Shown piece by piece: positions 35,079 to 44,228 of a stretch of 64,000 nt of DNA; position 1 is the stretch's first letter; the number at the start of each line of letters is the position of its first letter. The notes under the pieces were generated by a model that saw only the letters and a list, made by a program, of their open reading frames with translations, did not search any database and was not told where the DNA came from. This DNA is from an uncultured Gammaproteobacteria bacterium. GTDB taxonomy: Bacteria > Pseudomonadota > Gammaproteobacteria > HK1. The stretch is taken from positions 1,443,001 through 1,507,000 of the forward strand of contig OY282378.1 in the NCBI GenBank assembly GCA_958295835.1. The letters are read 5' to 3'. The position numbers were made by a program, and so were the translations under genes.

Positions 35079-36104
35079 TCAATCCGCCTCAGATGCCGTG
35101 CCGGTCCGCCCCGACGGCCCGTCTGTTGCGGGAGCAACGCGGGCGAGAAACTCGCTCCCCGTGTCGCAACGCACCAGCCAATCCCCCACCTCGGCCAGAC
35201 CCTCCGGGTCCGCAATGCCGGCCAGCACTCCCGACAGGCGCTCGGCGGTTTCCTCCCCGAACCGGGATCCCGCCTGGCGGCGCAACAGCGCCCGTTCGTG
35301 CTCGAGGCCCTGTTCAAGACCCTGTTCAAGACCTTGCTCGCGGCCTTCCCGGAGCCACTGCTTGGGCCACTCGGCCACCCGTTCTTCCAGCGTCATCCTC
35401 AGACCCTCCAATGTCCGCACCGGCGGCGGCTCCGCATCGCCCGGCTTGAAACGCCTCGCCAACCTCCACACCCAATCGGCGAACGCATGCTTCAACTCAT
35501 CGTCGCGCGGGTCCCTCAACCACTCCACCAGCGCCTCCACCACCCGCTTGAGGTCCGCCGGCGAGCGGCTGCGCTCCAACCCCACCACCGCCGTCATCAG
35601 GTTCCCCGCCGGCAAAGCCTCGTCCCCCACGTGCCGCTCGTCAAGCACGAAGTAACGCTGCGAGGGCTGGTACGGCGCAAGCCACGGACCCACCGGGCCA
35701 ATCAACTCCCTCACCTCCACCGCCGCCGTCCACGGCGATGCCCCGTTGTAGAGCACCACCGGCAGCACCGCCGGGCGCTTGCCGTCAGGACCCAACGCCC
35801 GGTTGCGCGAAAGCTCCCGGTACAGCAGCACCGTGTACTCCAGGATGCGCAACGCCATGTCCGGGTCGTCGGTGGACTGGAACTCCAGCAGCACCAGGAC
35901 GTGCAGCCAGCCGTGGCGATGGCGCACCCGCCAGACGGTGTCGCCGTGGCGCTTGCGTAGCGCGTCGCTGACGAACTCGGCGGAGAGCTTCTCCAGGGTC
36001 GAGAAGTCGAGCTCGGCGGTCCAGTCCCCGGGGACGAAGCCGCGGAGCAGGTCTTCGACCATGCGGGGGAAGGCGAAGAGGCGCTTGTAGTTCTCGTCGT
36101 GCAT
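35079..36104 (-). CDS. Rpn-family nuclease/putative transposase (copy B)
   Basis: 341 residues from ATG 36104 (MHDENYKRLFAFPRMVED). It has the same plan as copy A but is clearly diverged: WLHVLVLLEFQSTDDPDMAL at the active-site strand, VLPVVLYNGASPWTAAVEV, YFVLDERHVGDEALPAGNL, then EQGLEQGLEQGLE from a 12-bp DNA repeat near 35311-35340, and a DUF4351-like end. Nearly identical to copy C at 40612, including about 120 bp upstream of the start. Two near-identical copies facing the same way could recombine and delete the 5 kb between them. Confidence 0.87.
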   Translation of the reverse strand: MHDENYKRLFAFPRMVEDLLRGFVPGDWTAELDFSTLEKLSAEFVSDALRKRHGDTVWRVRHRHGWLHVLVLLEFQSTDDPDMALRILEYTVLLYRELSRNRALGPDGKRPAVLPVVLYNGASPWTAAVEVRELIGPVGPWLAPYQPSQRYFVLDERHVGDEALPAGNLMTAVVGLERSRSPADLKRVVEALVEWLRDPRDDELKHAFADWVWRLARRFKPGDAEPPPVRTLEGLRMTLEERVAEWPKQWLREGREQGLEQGLEQGLEHERALLRRQAGSRFGEETAERLSGVLAGIADPEGLAEVGDWLVRCDTGSEFLARVAPATDGPSGRTGTASEAD

Positions 36105-36635
36105 GGGGCCAGGGTAGCCGGGCTTCGGAGCCGGCCGGATGTGCCCGCGGCCTCGTGCCGTGTAGGCAATCCGCCCGCGTGTCGGATTCGATGGGCCGCG
36201 GACGGCCCGAAGCGCCCACCGGCCGCGCCTGCGCCACGACCGCAAGGGGCACGGAACGCGGAGCAAATCAGCCAGGTGGGACAGCGTTCCCGGGAGGATG
36301 TGGAGAAGATCCCCGCAAGGAAAGCTGCAACGTCATCCGCTTGAAAGGCCGCTCGGGAATCGCGCGGGTGACGAACAGGATGAAGCATCGGATGGGACGC
36401 GCCCGGACCACGTCGCGGCGGCAGCGGATCGCCTCGACTGCGTATTCCGGTGAAGCCGATCACCGGTGACGGACTCCGGGCCATGCAGGCCGGCGGACAT
36501 CAAGGCATGGCGGGATCGGATGGTGCACCTGGGACGTCACGTCATGTTCGCGTACGACGCTGTTACACTGACCGCCATACTTCGCGCGCTCGCGGCGTCC
36601 TGCCTCTGTCCTCCTCCCGAGGTCTCGTTCGTCCG
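36105..36635. other. Intergenic region with shared upstream repeat and a DprE2-like remnant
   Basis: 36105-36230 is repeated upstream of Rpn copy C (41770-41885), for example GGCCTCGTGCCGTGTAGG in both. From about 36430 down to 36335 the minus strand encodes CRRDVVRARPIRCF and VTRAIPERPFKRM, close to the C-terminal segment of the DprE2-like protein (RRRDVIYVRRVWRPIM, FVLRAVPERLFKRM). The rest shows nothing recognisable. Confidence 0.5.
36335..36430 (-). pseudogene. 3' remnant of a DprE2-like reductase gene
   Basis: About 30 codons align with residues 213-246 of the reductase at 9914: RRDVV against RRDVI, RPIRCFILFV against RPIMFVL, and RAIPERPFKRM against RAVPERLFKRM. The frame then runs on without a family stop. 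Too diverged at DNA level to be a recent copy of the 9914 gene, so it may come from another member of the pathway. Confidence 0.45.
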
Positions 36636-38309
36636 ATGGCTTCCGTTCCCGCGCCGGGTCTGCCGCCACCCATGACTGCTCCGGACCCCGGCTCCCGCGA
36701 CGCCCCGGCTTCCGTCTCGTCTCCCGCATTTTCCAATCTCCGGTTCCCTGCCGGCCTGACCGCGGTGTATGCGCTGCTGCTCGCCTTCGGGCTGTCCCAT
36801 CACGAAATGTGGCACGACGAGTTGCAGGCCTGGCTGCTGGCTCGCGACAGCACGGACCCCGCGGACCTGCTCGCAAACCTGAAGTACGAAGGCCATCCCG
36901 TCCTGTGGTACCTGCTGCTCATGCCCCTGGCGCGGGTGACGACTTCCCCCGTGGCCATGCAGGCGCTGCACCTCGTCATCGCCTCCACGACCGTCTTCCT
37001 CGTCGCCCGTTTCGCGCCATTCAATCGGCTGCAAAGCACCCTGTTCGCCTTCGGTTACTTCCCGCTCTACGAGTACGGGGTGATTTCCCGTTCGTATGCC
37101 CTGAGCCTCCTGCTGGTCGTCGTCGCCTGCATCTTCCTGCGCGATCGCTGGCGTCGTCCCGTTCGTCTGGGGCTTGCGTTGTTCCTGCTCAGCCACACGA
37201 GCGTTCATGGCGCCATCCTTGCCCTGGCCCTCCTGTTCGGGCTGGTGCTCGATTTCGTGTTGCACGGTCGCGCCCTGGTCGGCGGCTCCTCCGTGGCGTC
37301 GCGCCGGATCCGTGCTGCCTTCCTCCTCGCACTCTCCGGCTTCCTTCTCCTGGTGGCGCAACTCCTGCCCCCTCCCGATGTCGGTGTCGCCGGCATAGCC
37401 GCTTCCGTGGTACCCACCCTGCATTTCGATGCGATCCGTTTCACCGAGTGCCTCAGCCTTCTTCCTTTCGTGTTCTTCTTCCCTCTCGGGCGGGATTTTC
37501 CTTTCTGGATGCACAACGTCCCGGGCGGATTCGCCGACCTCGGGGCGCTGTACTCCGTGCCGGTGGCCTGCATTCTTCTCGCCGCGATCATCTGGTGCCA
37601 CCGGCGACGGACCGTCCCTCTGGCGGTGTATCTCTGCGCCGTCGCCGGCCTGCTGGCGTTCACCTACGTGTACTACTCGGGCAGCCTCCGCCACCATGGC
37701 TTCCTGCTCGTCGCCTCCCTGGTGCTGCTCTGGGGCCGGCAGGCGCTTGCCCCGTCTCCGCCCTCCGATCGACCCTCCGTGTTGCACGGGCACCGTCGGC
37801 GTACGGCTGTCCGCTCTGTCCTCCTGAGCCTGTTCCTGGCGTTCCACGCCTTCGGGGGGTTGCGTGCGCTCGGGGTCGACCTGCTCCTCCCCTTCTCACT
37901 CGCCCAGCGCACGGCCGAGCATCTCCGGACCGAATCGCTCGATGCGCTGCCGATGATCGGCGATGAGGATTATGTGGCCAGCGCCGTACTCGGCTTTCTC
38001 GAGCACAAGCCGTCCATCCATTACGCCCGCCCGGATCGGGCGGGGTCCTTCATCCGTTGGGACACCACGCGCGGGATCCCCGTCACCGACACCGAGCTGC
38101 TCTCACGCACCGCGGCGCTCGCCGCCCGCGAGGGCGGCCCGGTGGTCGTGATCCGGAACCGTCCCCTGCTGCTCCCCTTGGAGCAGTTCCCCGAGATCCG
38201 TCCTCTGGTCTCCTTCACCGGGGCGCTTTTGTTTGACGCGAACTTTCATCTCTACCTCTACGACAGATCCACGTCCCTCCCTCCCGAGGCCGTCGTCGGG
38301 AAACGGTGA
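36636..38309 (+). CDS. GT39/GT-C-like membrane glycosyltransferase family protein
   Basis: 557 residues with about ten membrane helices. The first outer loop is HHEMWHDELQAWLLARDS then YEGHPVLWYLLL, the Asp-Glu plus Pro/Trp pattern seen in GT39-like proteins of bacteria. ISRSYALSLLLVV and SLRHHGFLLVASLVLLWGR are further conserved-looking segments. The C-terminal soluble part ends PLVSFTGALLFDANFHLYLYD. It probably transfers or handles a polyprenyl-linked sugar at the outer face of the inner membrane; substrate unknown. ATG 36636 is followed by a Pro-rich stretch; ATG 36672 is an alternative. Confidence 0.75.
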   Translation: MASVPAPGLPPPMTAPDPGSRDAPASVSSPAFSNLRFPAGLTAVYALLLAFGLSHHEMWHDELQAWLLARDSTDPADLLANLKYEGHPVLWYLLLMPLARVTTSPVAMQALHLVIASTTVFLVARFAPFNRLQSTLFAFGYFPLYEYGVISRSYALSLLLVVVACIFLRDRWRRPVRLGLALFLLSHTSVHGAILALALLFGLVLDFVLHGRALVGGSSVASRRIRAAFLLALSGFLLLVAQLLPPPDVGVAGIAASVVPTLHFDAIRFTECLSLLPFVFFFPLGRDFPFWMHNVPGGFADLGALYSVPVACILLAAIIWCHRRRTVPLAVYLCAVAGLLAFTYVYYSGSLRHHGFLLVASLVLLWGRQALAPSPPSDRPSVLHGHRRRTAVRSVLLSLFLAFHAFGGLRALGVDLLLPFSLAQRTAEHLRTESLDALPMIGDEDYVASAVLGFLEHKPSIHYARPDRAGSFIRWDTTRGIPVTDTELLSRTAALAAREGGPVVVIRNRPLLLPLEQFPEIRPLVSFTGALLFDANFHLYLYDRSTSLPPEAVVGKR

Positions 38310-38351
38310 ACCGATGAACGGCAGCGTTCTTGTGAGCGGAGGAGCCCGGCT

Positions 38352-38370
38352 CTTCGGAAAAATTCCGAAG
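38352..38370. terminator. Perfect stem-loop after the GT39-like gene
   Basis: CTTCGGAA-AAA-TTCCGAAG: an 8-bp perfect stem with a 3-nt loop, 43 nt after the stop at 38309. No T-run follows, so it may slow ribonucleases or act as a weak terminator. Confidence 0.4.
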
Positions 38371-38522
38371 CGGCCCTTCGGTGGACGCGACTGGACCCGA
38401 CCCGCCGCCGGTAGCATGAAGAGCAGGGCACGGGAAGGCGCGCAGAGCGTCGCCGCGGCGCTCCCGATCGCCGGATTTCACCCACGGGGGTCGTCCGGGA
38501 GGACCGCCCCGCCGGAACGCCG

Positions 38523-40389
38523 GTGAGCGACAGGCTTCCGCTGCCGCATCGGCTCGCCATCCTCTACCTGATGCTGCCGGTGTGCATCTGGCTGGCAGGG
38601 TGGTTCGAATGGTGGCTCGGCCTGCCGGCGGTCGCGTTGCTGGGAGTGGGGCTGTGGCCGGCGCAGGCGGGTTCCTGGCGTGGATCCCCCCTCCCCCCCC
38701 CCCCCCCCCCGCAGCAGGCCGGTCGTTGTCGCTTGCGCGCTGCTGGCGTTGGGTTGGGTGATGCTGACGGCTGCCGGCGGGGTGTTCGACGGCGGGAACG
38801 GCGATTGGCTCGGGCATCGCACGACGTTGCTCGATCTGGGCCGTCAACCATGGCCCGTGTTCCTCCGGGACGTGCTCTCGGACCATTTGCCTTCGGAATC
38901 CAATCCGGTCGCGCGCCCTCTGCTGCGCTACTACCTCGGCTGGTACATGGCGCCGGGGCTGGCCGCCCGTGTGGGAGGGCCGGCGGCGTTGAGCTGGGCG
39001 GTGCCGCTCTGGACGTGGCTCGGGGTGACGCTCGTCCTGCTCCTGTTCGTTCGGCGATTCCGCGGCCGGGGCGCGCTGTGGACGGCTGCGACGATCTTCG
39101 TCTTGTTCAGCGGCATGGACTTCCTGCGCGGAGGTTGGGAGTGCTTCGGTGAGGGCGTCGACCGCCGGATCCGGTTGGGCTACGGGGATGTCGAATGGTG
39201 CAGCCACATCGAATGGGATCGCCACTGGAGAACCCCGACCCAGTTGTCGTCGCACATGACCGGCCTGATGTGGGTCCCGCAGCACTTCATTCCCGCCGGC
39301 CTGTACACCTTGCTGTTGCTGCATCTGTGCCGTCGGCCCCGGTTTCTGGCCGTGAGCGGCGTCGTACTGGCGGCGGCGCCCTTCTGGTCCGCGTTCGTCG
39401 CCGTCGGCCTGCTGCCTCTGGTCGCAGTCCTGCTGTGGGAGAACGGCCCGCGCCCCTTTCTGCGCTGGCCCAATCTGTGTCTGGCGGGGCCGTTGGCCGC
39501 TCTGGTGGCGCTCTATCTGATGTCCGGCTCGCTGGACTTTCCCTCGGGCTGGATGTGGGAGCGGCACAACGCGGTCCTGCTGGCGCTGTGGATCCCGGTG
39601 GTCTACCTGACCGAATTCGGGGCGCTGGCCTTGTTGCTGTGGGTGCTGCGGCCCGAGCTGCGCCGGGAGCCCTTCTTCGTGGCCGGTGTGGCGACGCTGT
39701 TGCTGCTTCCCTGGATGTTTTTCGGTCCGGGCAACGACCTCCTGATGCGGGGAGGGATGCCCGCCCTCCTGCTGCTCTGCTACTACTGCGTTGACGTCAT
39801 CGCACGGGATGGACGAGAGATTGCGCGCGCCGGGCCGAACCTTTGCCGTTTCGCCCTCGCGGGCGTGATCATGGTGTTGTGCGTCGGCGCACTCACCCCA
39901 GGCATCGAATTGGCGCGGTCCGTCAGGGACGACGTTGCGTTCCGGTACGAACGCTCCGGGTACACGACGTTCGCATTACCGATCTGGGAGCAGCACCAGT
40001 ACGCCGCGCGCGAGATCCCCGATCTGCTCCGACGGCTGCTGCGGAAGGCCGATGCCGGTCCGCGCCGCGAGAAGGCCGAACCCGTCGTCCGCGCCGGCTT
40101 CGATGTGTATCTGAACGGGAACGAGAGGCAGCTCGTCTACGTCAAGGAACACTGTCGTCCCGACGATCTCGAATCAGTGGTTCTGGAACTGATCCGGTCC
40201 GATGCGCCTCCCGAGGAAAGCGTGGTTGAAATGCGCAGCATGGGAGACGCCTGCGGTGCGCTCCGCGGGCTGCCGGGAAGCGCCGTCGCCGCAATCAGGA
40301 CCGGCCAGCGGCGGCAAGGCGAGGAGGGCTGGATGGTGGAGATCCGGTTCGACGAGGCCGGCCGCATGGTCGGGGTGAATCGGGAGTGA
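38523..40389 (+). CDS. Membrane protein gene interrupted by a poly-C tract (phase-variable, OFF here)
   Basis: The 5' part (GTG 38523; SDRLPLPHRLAILYLMLPV, helices) runs into C18 at 38693-38710 and ends out of frame at 39152. From the tract on, the frame ending at 40389 continues with VVVACALLALGWVMLTAAGG, many helices, WVPQHFIPAGLYTLLLLHL, and a soluble end. One C less, or two more, would join them to about 622 residues. Its last 100 residues (AGFDVYLNGNERQLVYVKE, GSAVAAIRTGQ) match the C-terminal module of the GT-C protein at 7536. Probably a glycan-related membrane protein. GTG 38680 could start only the second part. Confidence 0.75.
38686..38710. repeat. Homopolymer tract C6-T-C18
   Basis: Six C (38686-38691), one T, then eighteen uninterrupted C (38693-38710). 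It is inside a coding sequence at the exact place where the reading frame must shift, the arrangement of slipped-strand contingency loci. Length in the cell population is expected to vary. Confidence 0.9.
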
Positions 40390-40392
40390 TGG

Positions 40393-40413
40393 TGGCCCGC
40401 CTCTGCCGGGCCA
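40393..40413. terminator. Stem-loop just after the poly-C gene
   Basis: TGGCCCG-N7-CGGGCCA, a perfect 7-bp GC-rich stem beginning 4 nt after the stop at 40389. No T-run follows. 40414-40611 holds nothing else recognisable. Confidence 0.4.
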
Positions 40414-40611
40414 GGCACCTCACGCTCGCGACGCCGGGCAGGGGAGTCCATGAGCCCTGCGCTGGCCGGGTCCACGCGGATTCGGGCGCAGGTGCTCCAT
40501 GTCAGGGTCAGGCCTGATGCCGGCCGTGCGCACTTGCTCAGCTCCCTACGACCAGGGTCTTGAGCAGCACCCCGCCGGCCCATCGCGGGCGCGCAAGGCA
40601 CATGCCCGCGA

Positions 40612-41769
40612 TCAAGTCCGGCCCGACGGCCCGTCCGTTGCGGGCGCAACGCGGGCGAGAAACTCGCTCCCCGTGTCGCAACGCACCAGCCAGTCCCCCA
40701 CCTCGGCCAGAGCCTCCGGATCCCCGATGCCGGCCAGCACTCCCGACAGGCGCTCGGCGGTTTCCGTTCCGAACCGGGATGCCGCCATGCGGCGCAACAG
40801 CGCCCGTTCGTGCTCGAGGCCCTGTTCAAGACCCTGTTCAAGACCTTGCTCACGGCCTTCCCGGAGCCACTGCCTGGGCCACTCCGCCACCCGTTCTTCC
40901 AGCGTCATCCGTACATCCTCCGGCGTCTCCACCGGAGGCAGCTTCGCACCGGCCGGCATCAGTTGCTCGGCCATCCTTTCAATGCCTTCCCTCATACCCT
41001 GCTCGTGGCCTTCCCGGAGCCACTGCCTGGGCCACTCGGCCACCCGTTCTTCCAGCGTCATCCTCAGACCCTCCAATGTCCGCACCGGCGGCGGTTCCGC
41101 ATCGTCCGGCTTGAAACACCTCGCCAGTCTCCACACCCAGTCGGCGAACGCATGCTTCAACTCATCGTCGCGCGGGTCCCTCAACCACTCCACCAGCGCC
41201 TCCACCACCCGCTTGAGGTCCGCCGGCGAGCGGCTGCGCTCCAACCCCACCACCGCCGTCATCAGGTTCCCCGCCGGCAAAGCCTCGTCCCCCACGTGCC
41301 GCTCGTCAAGCACGAAGTAGCGCTGCGAGGGCTGGTACGGCGCAAGCCACGGACCCACCGGGCCAATCAACTCCCCCACCTCCACCGCCGCCGTCCACCG
41401 CGACGCCCCGTTGTAGAGCACCACCGGCAGCACCGCCGGCAGCCGCCCGTCCGGACCCAACGCCTCGTTGCGTGCGAGCTCCTGATACAGAAGGCTCGTA
41501 TAGGTGAGGATGCGCAGCGCCATCCGGGGCTCGTCGGTGGACTGGAACTCCAGCAACACCAGCACGTGCAGCCAGCCGTGGCGGTGGCGCACCCGCCAGA
41601 CGGTGTCGCCGTGGCGCTTGCGCAGCGCGTCGCTGACGAACTCGGCGGAGAGCTTCTCCAGGGTCGAGAAGTCGAGCTCGGCGGTCCAGTCCCCGGGGAC
41701 GAAGCCGCGGAGCAGGTCTTCGACCATGCGGGGGAAGGCGAACAGGCGTTTGTAGTTCTCGTCGTGCAT
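40612..41769 (-). CDS. Rpn-family nuclease/putative transposase (copy C)
   Basis: 385 residues from ATG 41769. Nearly identical to copy B in the nuclease core (FAFPRMVEDLLRGFVPGDW, LVLLEFQSTDEPRMAL) and middle, but a segment of about 58 residues is duplicated in tandem near 260-320: MTLEERVAEWPRQWLREG occurs twice, the first followed by HEQGMREGIERMAEQLMPAG and the second by REQGLEQGLEQGLE. The C-terminal domain lacks the last eight residues of copy B. Likely function as for copy A. The upstream 120 bp is shared with copy B. Confidence 0.87.
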   Translation of the reverse strand: MHDENYKRLFAFPRMVEDLLRGFVPGDWTAELDFSTLEKLSAEFVSDALRKRHGDTVWRVRHRHGWLHVLVLLEFQSTDEPRMALRILTYTSLLYQELARNEALGPDGRLPAVLPVVLYNGASRWTAAVEVGELIGPVGPWLAPYQPSQRYFVLDERHVGDEALPAGNLMTAVVGLERSRSPADLKRVVEALVEWLRDPRDDELKHAFADWVWRLARCFKPDDAEPPPVRTLEGLRMTLEERVAEWPRQWLREGHEQGMREGIERMAEQLMPAGAKLPPVETPEDVRMTLEERVAEWPRQWLREGREQGLEQGLEQGLEHERALLRRMAASRFGTETAERLSGVLAGIGDPEALAEVGDWLVRCDTGSEFLARVAPATDGPSGRT

Positions 41770-41898
41770 GGGGCCAGGGTAGCCGGGCTTCGGAGCCGGC
41801 CGGAGGCGCCCGCGGCCTCGTGCCGTGTAGGCCATCCGCCCGCGTGTCGGATTCGATGAGCTGCGGACGGCCCGAAGTGCACGCCGATCCGCCGGGTC

Positions 41899-42105
41899 CG
41901 GAACGAACACTTTCAGGTCTGCGAGGTGCGCAAGGTGTGGCGTCGACTCCATCGCGAGGGCATTGCGCTCATGCGCTGCCTGGCCGCTGCGCATGGAGGG
42001 CTCACCCATCACGGTGGGCGAGGTGTGCAACATCTCTCGCTACGATGGACTGGCCCCCTCGTACAGGCTGGGATTGAGTCCTCCGCAGGCCGATTCGTAT
42101 GGTGT
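41899..42105 (+). pseudogene. IS3-family transposase (OrfB) remnant
   Basis: One frame reads NEHFQVCEVRKVWRRLHRE, GIALMRC, then after a deletion GLTHHGGRGVQHLSLRWTG and PLVQAGIESSAG. These correspond to two separate parts of IS3-type OrfB: the ..YGARKVWRQL..EGI..ARC segment, and HHSDRGVQYLSIRYT..L..AGI..S near the DDE Glu. The catalytic middle is gone. 42106-42294 shows no gene; its lower GC content differs from the surroundings. Confidence 0.7.
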
Positions 42106-42294
42106 CAAGTGTCGGAACCCGAAACTTCCAACTCGAGCTTCGGAGTTCAGAATTTCCAGGAATCAATGGATGTGCTCATACTACGGTGATGCGGCCCTCC
42201 GATCGGCGCCACCGGCCACGCCGATCGTTCGTCGATCCGGCGCCGGGAAGGAGAGCGGGAAGCACCAGCGGCAAACGCCCCGTAACGGGAAGAC

Positions 42295-43830
42295 ATGGGA
42301 ATGGCCGAACAGACGGGACGGGAACAGCCGCCGAGGGAGCAAGCCGGGGCGCAAACCCGCACGCTGTGCATCGGCGGGGGACCGGCCGGACTGACGGCCG
42401 CATATCTGCTCACACGTGAAGGTTACCCGGTGACGGTGCTGGAACGCGGCACCGGAAGCCTGGGGGGAATCTCCCGCACCGTCGCTTACAAGGGATACCT
42501 CTGCGACATCGGCGGACACCGCTTCTTCTCGAAATCCGCGGAGGTGAACCACCTCTGGGAGGAGATCCTCGACGAGGGGTTCATCGAACGGCCGCGCAAG
42601 TCCCGGATCCTCTACCGGGGGAAACTGTTCGACTATCCGCTCAAGGCGGGCGACGCGCTGCGCAAGCTCGGCGTGCTGGAGTCGTCGCTCTGCGTCCTGT
42701 CGTACCTGAAAGCGGTGGCGTTGCCGAACCGGCATCCTGCGAATTTCGAACAATGGGTCAGCAACCGGTTCGGCCGGCGCCTGTTCGACATCTTCTTCAA
42801 GACCTACACCGAGAAGGTATGGGGGATGCCCTGCGAGGAGATCTCGGCGGACTGGGCGGCGCAGCGGATCCGGGGGCTGTCCCTGTGGACCGCGCTGAAA
42901 CACGCGCTCCTCCCGGGAAACATGCAGGCGCAGGAGACGGTCAAGACCCTCATCGACACCTTCCGCTATCCGCGAAAGGGACCCGGCATGATGTGGGAGA
43001 GCGCCGGGCGGAAGATCGAAGCGCAAGGCGGGCGCATCGTCATGGACCGGGAAGTCGTGCGCCTGGTCCGCCGGAACGGCAAGTGGGAGGTGACCGCACG
43101 CGACCGCGAAGGCGCGCAGACGTGCTACGGCGCGGACGTGGTGGTGTCTTCCGCCGCGCTCCGCGACCTGATCGCCTGCATCGACCCGCCCCCGCCCGCG
43201 GAGGTCCGGGCGGCGGCGCAGGCGTTGCGCTACCGCGACTTCCCCATCGTCGGACTCATCGTGGACGACCGGCAGGGTTTCGACGACCAGTGGCTCTACA
43301 TCCACGACCCGGGCGTGCAGGTCGGCCGCATCCAGAACTTCAGGGCATGGTCGCCCGACATGGTCCCGGACAACGGCAGGCATTGCCTCGGGATGGAGTA
43401 CTTCTGCTTCGAGGGGGACGGGCTCTGGACAAGCCGCGATGCGGCCCTCGTCGAGAAGGCGGGGAGGGAGCTGGTCCGGCTCGGCCTGGCTCGTAGCGGC
43501 GAGATCCGGGACGGATTCGTCGTACGGCAGGAGAAGGCCTATCCGATCTACGACGAAGGCTACGCAGAGTGCGTGGAGATCATTCGTCGATATGTCGAGG
43601 CCGAGTGCCCGGGCCTGCATCCGGTCGGACGCAACGGCATGCACAAGTACAACAACCAGGACCACGCGATGATGACCGCGATGCTGGCGGCGGAGAACGT
43701 CATGGCCGGCGAGCGGAAATACGACGTGTGGAAGGTCAACCAGGATGCGGAGTACCACGAAGAAGGCGGAGCGAAGGATGACGGGGGCAGACTGGCGCCG
43801 GAAAGGATCCGGCCGGATACATACGGATGA
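42295..43830 (+). CDS. UDP-galactopyranose-mutase-like FAD-dependent oxidoreductase
   Basis: 511 residues. The dinucleotide fold CIGGGPAGLTAAYLLTREG (25-43) and ERGTGSLGGISRTV are followed by CDIGGHRFFSKSAEVNHLW, typical of the NAD(P)/FAD protein family related to UGM and protoporphyrinogen oxidase. WGMPCEEISADWAAQRI and IPIVGL-like strands continue it; the C-terminal NQDHAMMTAMLAAENVM binds FAD. Such genes often lie in polysaccharide loci and may rearrange or oxidise a lipid-linked sugar. GGGA stands before ATG 42295. Apparently single-gene and intact within a decayed area. Confidence 0.82.
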   Translation: MGMAEQTGREQPPREQAGAQTRTLCIGGGPAGLTAAYLLTREGYPVTVLERGTGSLGGISRTVAYKGYLCDIGGHRFFSKSAEVNHLWEEILDEGFIERPRKSRILYRGKLFDYPLKAGDALRKLGVLESSLCVLSYLKAVALPNRHPANFEQWVSNRFGRRLFDIFFKTYTEKVWGMPCEEISADWAAQRIRGLSLWTALKHALLPGNMQAQETVKTLIDTFRYPRKGPGMMWESAGRKIEAQGGRIVMDREVVRLVRRNGKWEVTARDREGAQTCYGADVVVSSAALRDLIACIDPPPPAEVRAAAQALRYRDFPIVGLIVDDRQGFDDQWLYIHDPGVQVGRIQNFRAWSPDMVPDNGRHCLGMEYFCFEGDGLWTSRDAALVEKAGRELVRLGLARSGEIRDGFVVRQEKAYPIYDEGYAECVEIIRRYVEAECPGLHPVGRNGMHKYNNQDHAMMTAMLAAENVMAGERKYDVWKVNQDAEYHEEGGAKDDGGRLAPERIRPDTYG

Positions 43831-43877
43831 GAGGACGGAGCGCCGGCCATGTGCCGCTGGTGGAACAAGCTGCACCC

Positions 43878-44011
43878 ATGCGCTCCTGGCGCAAGCTGCC
43901 CAGCCATCCGCGAGGAGGGCTGATACTGCGTCGACAAGACCGACTGCGTCGGGCGGCTGGCCGAGGAAGGCGCCCACTGTTTGAACCGTCCCGGGTTTCC
44001 CGGGGCGGTTC
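43878..44011 (+). pseudogene. Remnant of an AAA-ATPase-like (DUF1703) gene
   Basis: MRSWRKLP, then in a second frame IREEG, a stop, YCVDKTDCVGRLAEEGAHC and NRPGFPG. This follows the N-terminus of predicted AAA-ATPase/DUF1703 proteins (KLP..I..IREGGYYYVDKT..I..L...YFLSRPRRFGKS). A stop and a frameshift are present and the P-loop is lost. At its end GAACCGTCCCGGG (43983-43995) and CCCGGGGCGGTTC (43999-44011) form a strong inverted repeat. Confidence 0.6.
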
Positions 44012-44012
44012 A

Positions 44013-44141
44013 GTGACGGCGCTGGCGCGGATGGAGCAGACGGTGGGCCGCACGGAGAGGGCGGAGGCGTTCAAGAGGGAAGGGGCATGGCTGGCGCCGA
44101 AGGGGAGGGAGTGGACGTTCAGGCGGGCGGACGGAACCGTG
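44013..44141 (+). pseudogene. 3' fragment of the TMTC/TPR-like gene, left of IS66
   Basis: Matches 32766-32896 (TALARMEETGGRMERAEAFR region) at most positions. It ends with GCGGACGGAACCGTG, where the IS66 element is inserted. The matching sequence resumes at 46026 after the element. It joins directly to the AAA-ATPase remnant on its left, so it was already a fragment before or when the IS arrived. Confidence 0.85.
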
Positions 44142-44228
44142 GTAAGCGCCCGGAGAAGTACGTCATTCCATAGCTGTGTGGCTCGTGCCACGGTGCACCT
44201 TCCAATGTCCTGTGGGAGGGTGGCAGTG

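Noticed and set aside
36450..36635. Extension of the GT39-like gene upstream of 36636
   Set aside because: Composition lacks a signal or membrane segment and does not resemble the family; no ribosome site.
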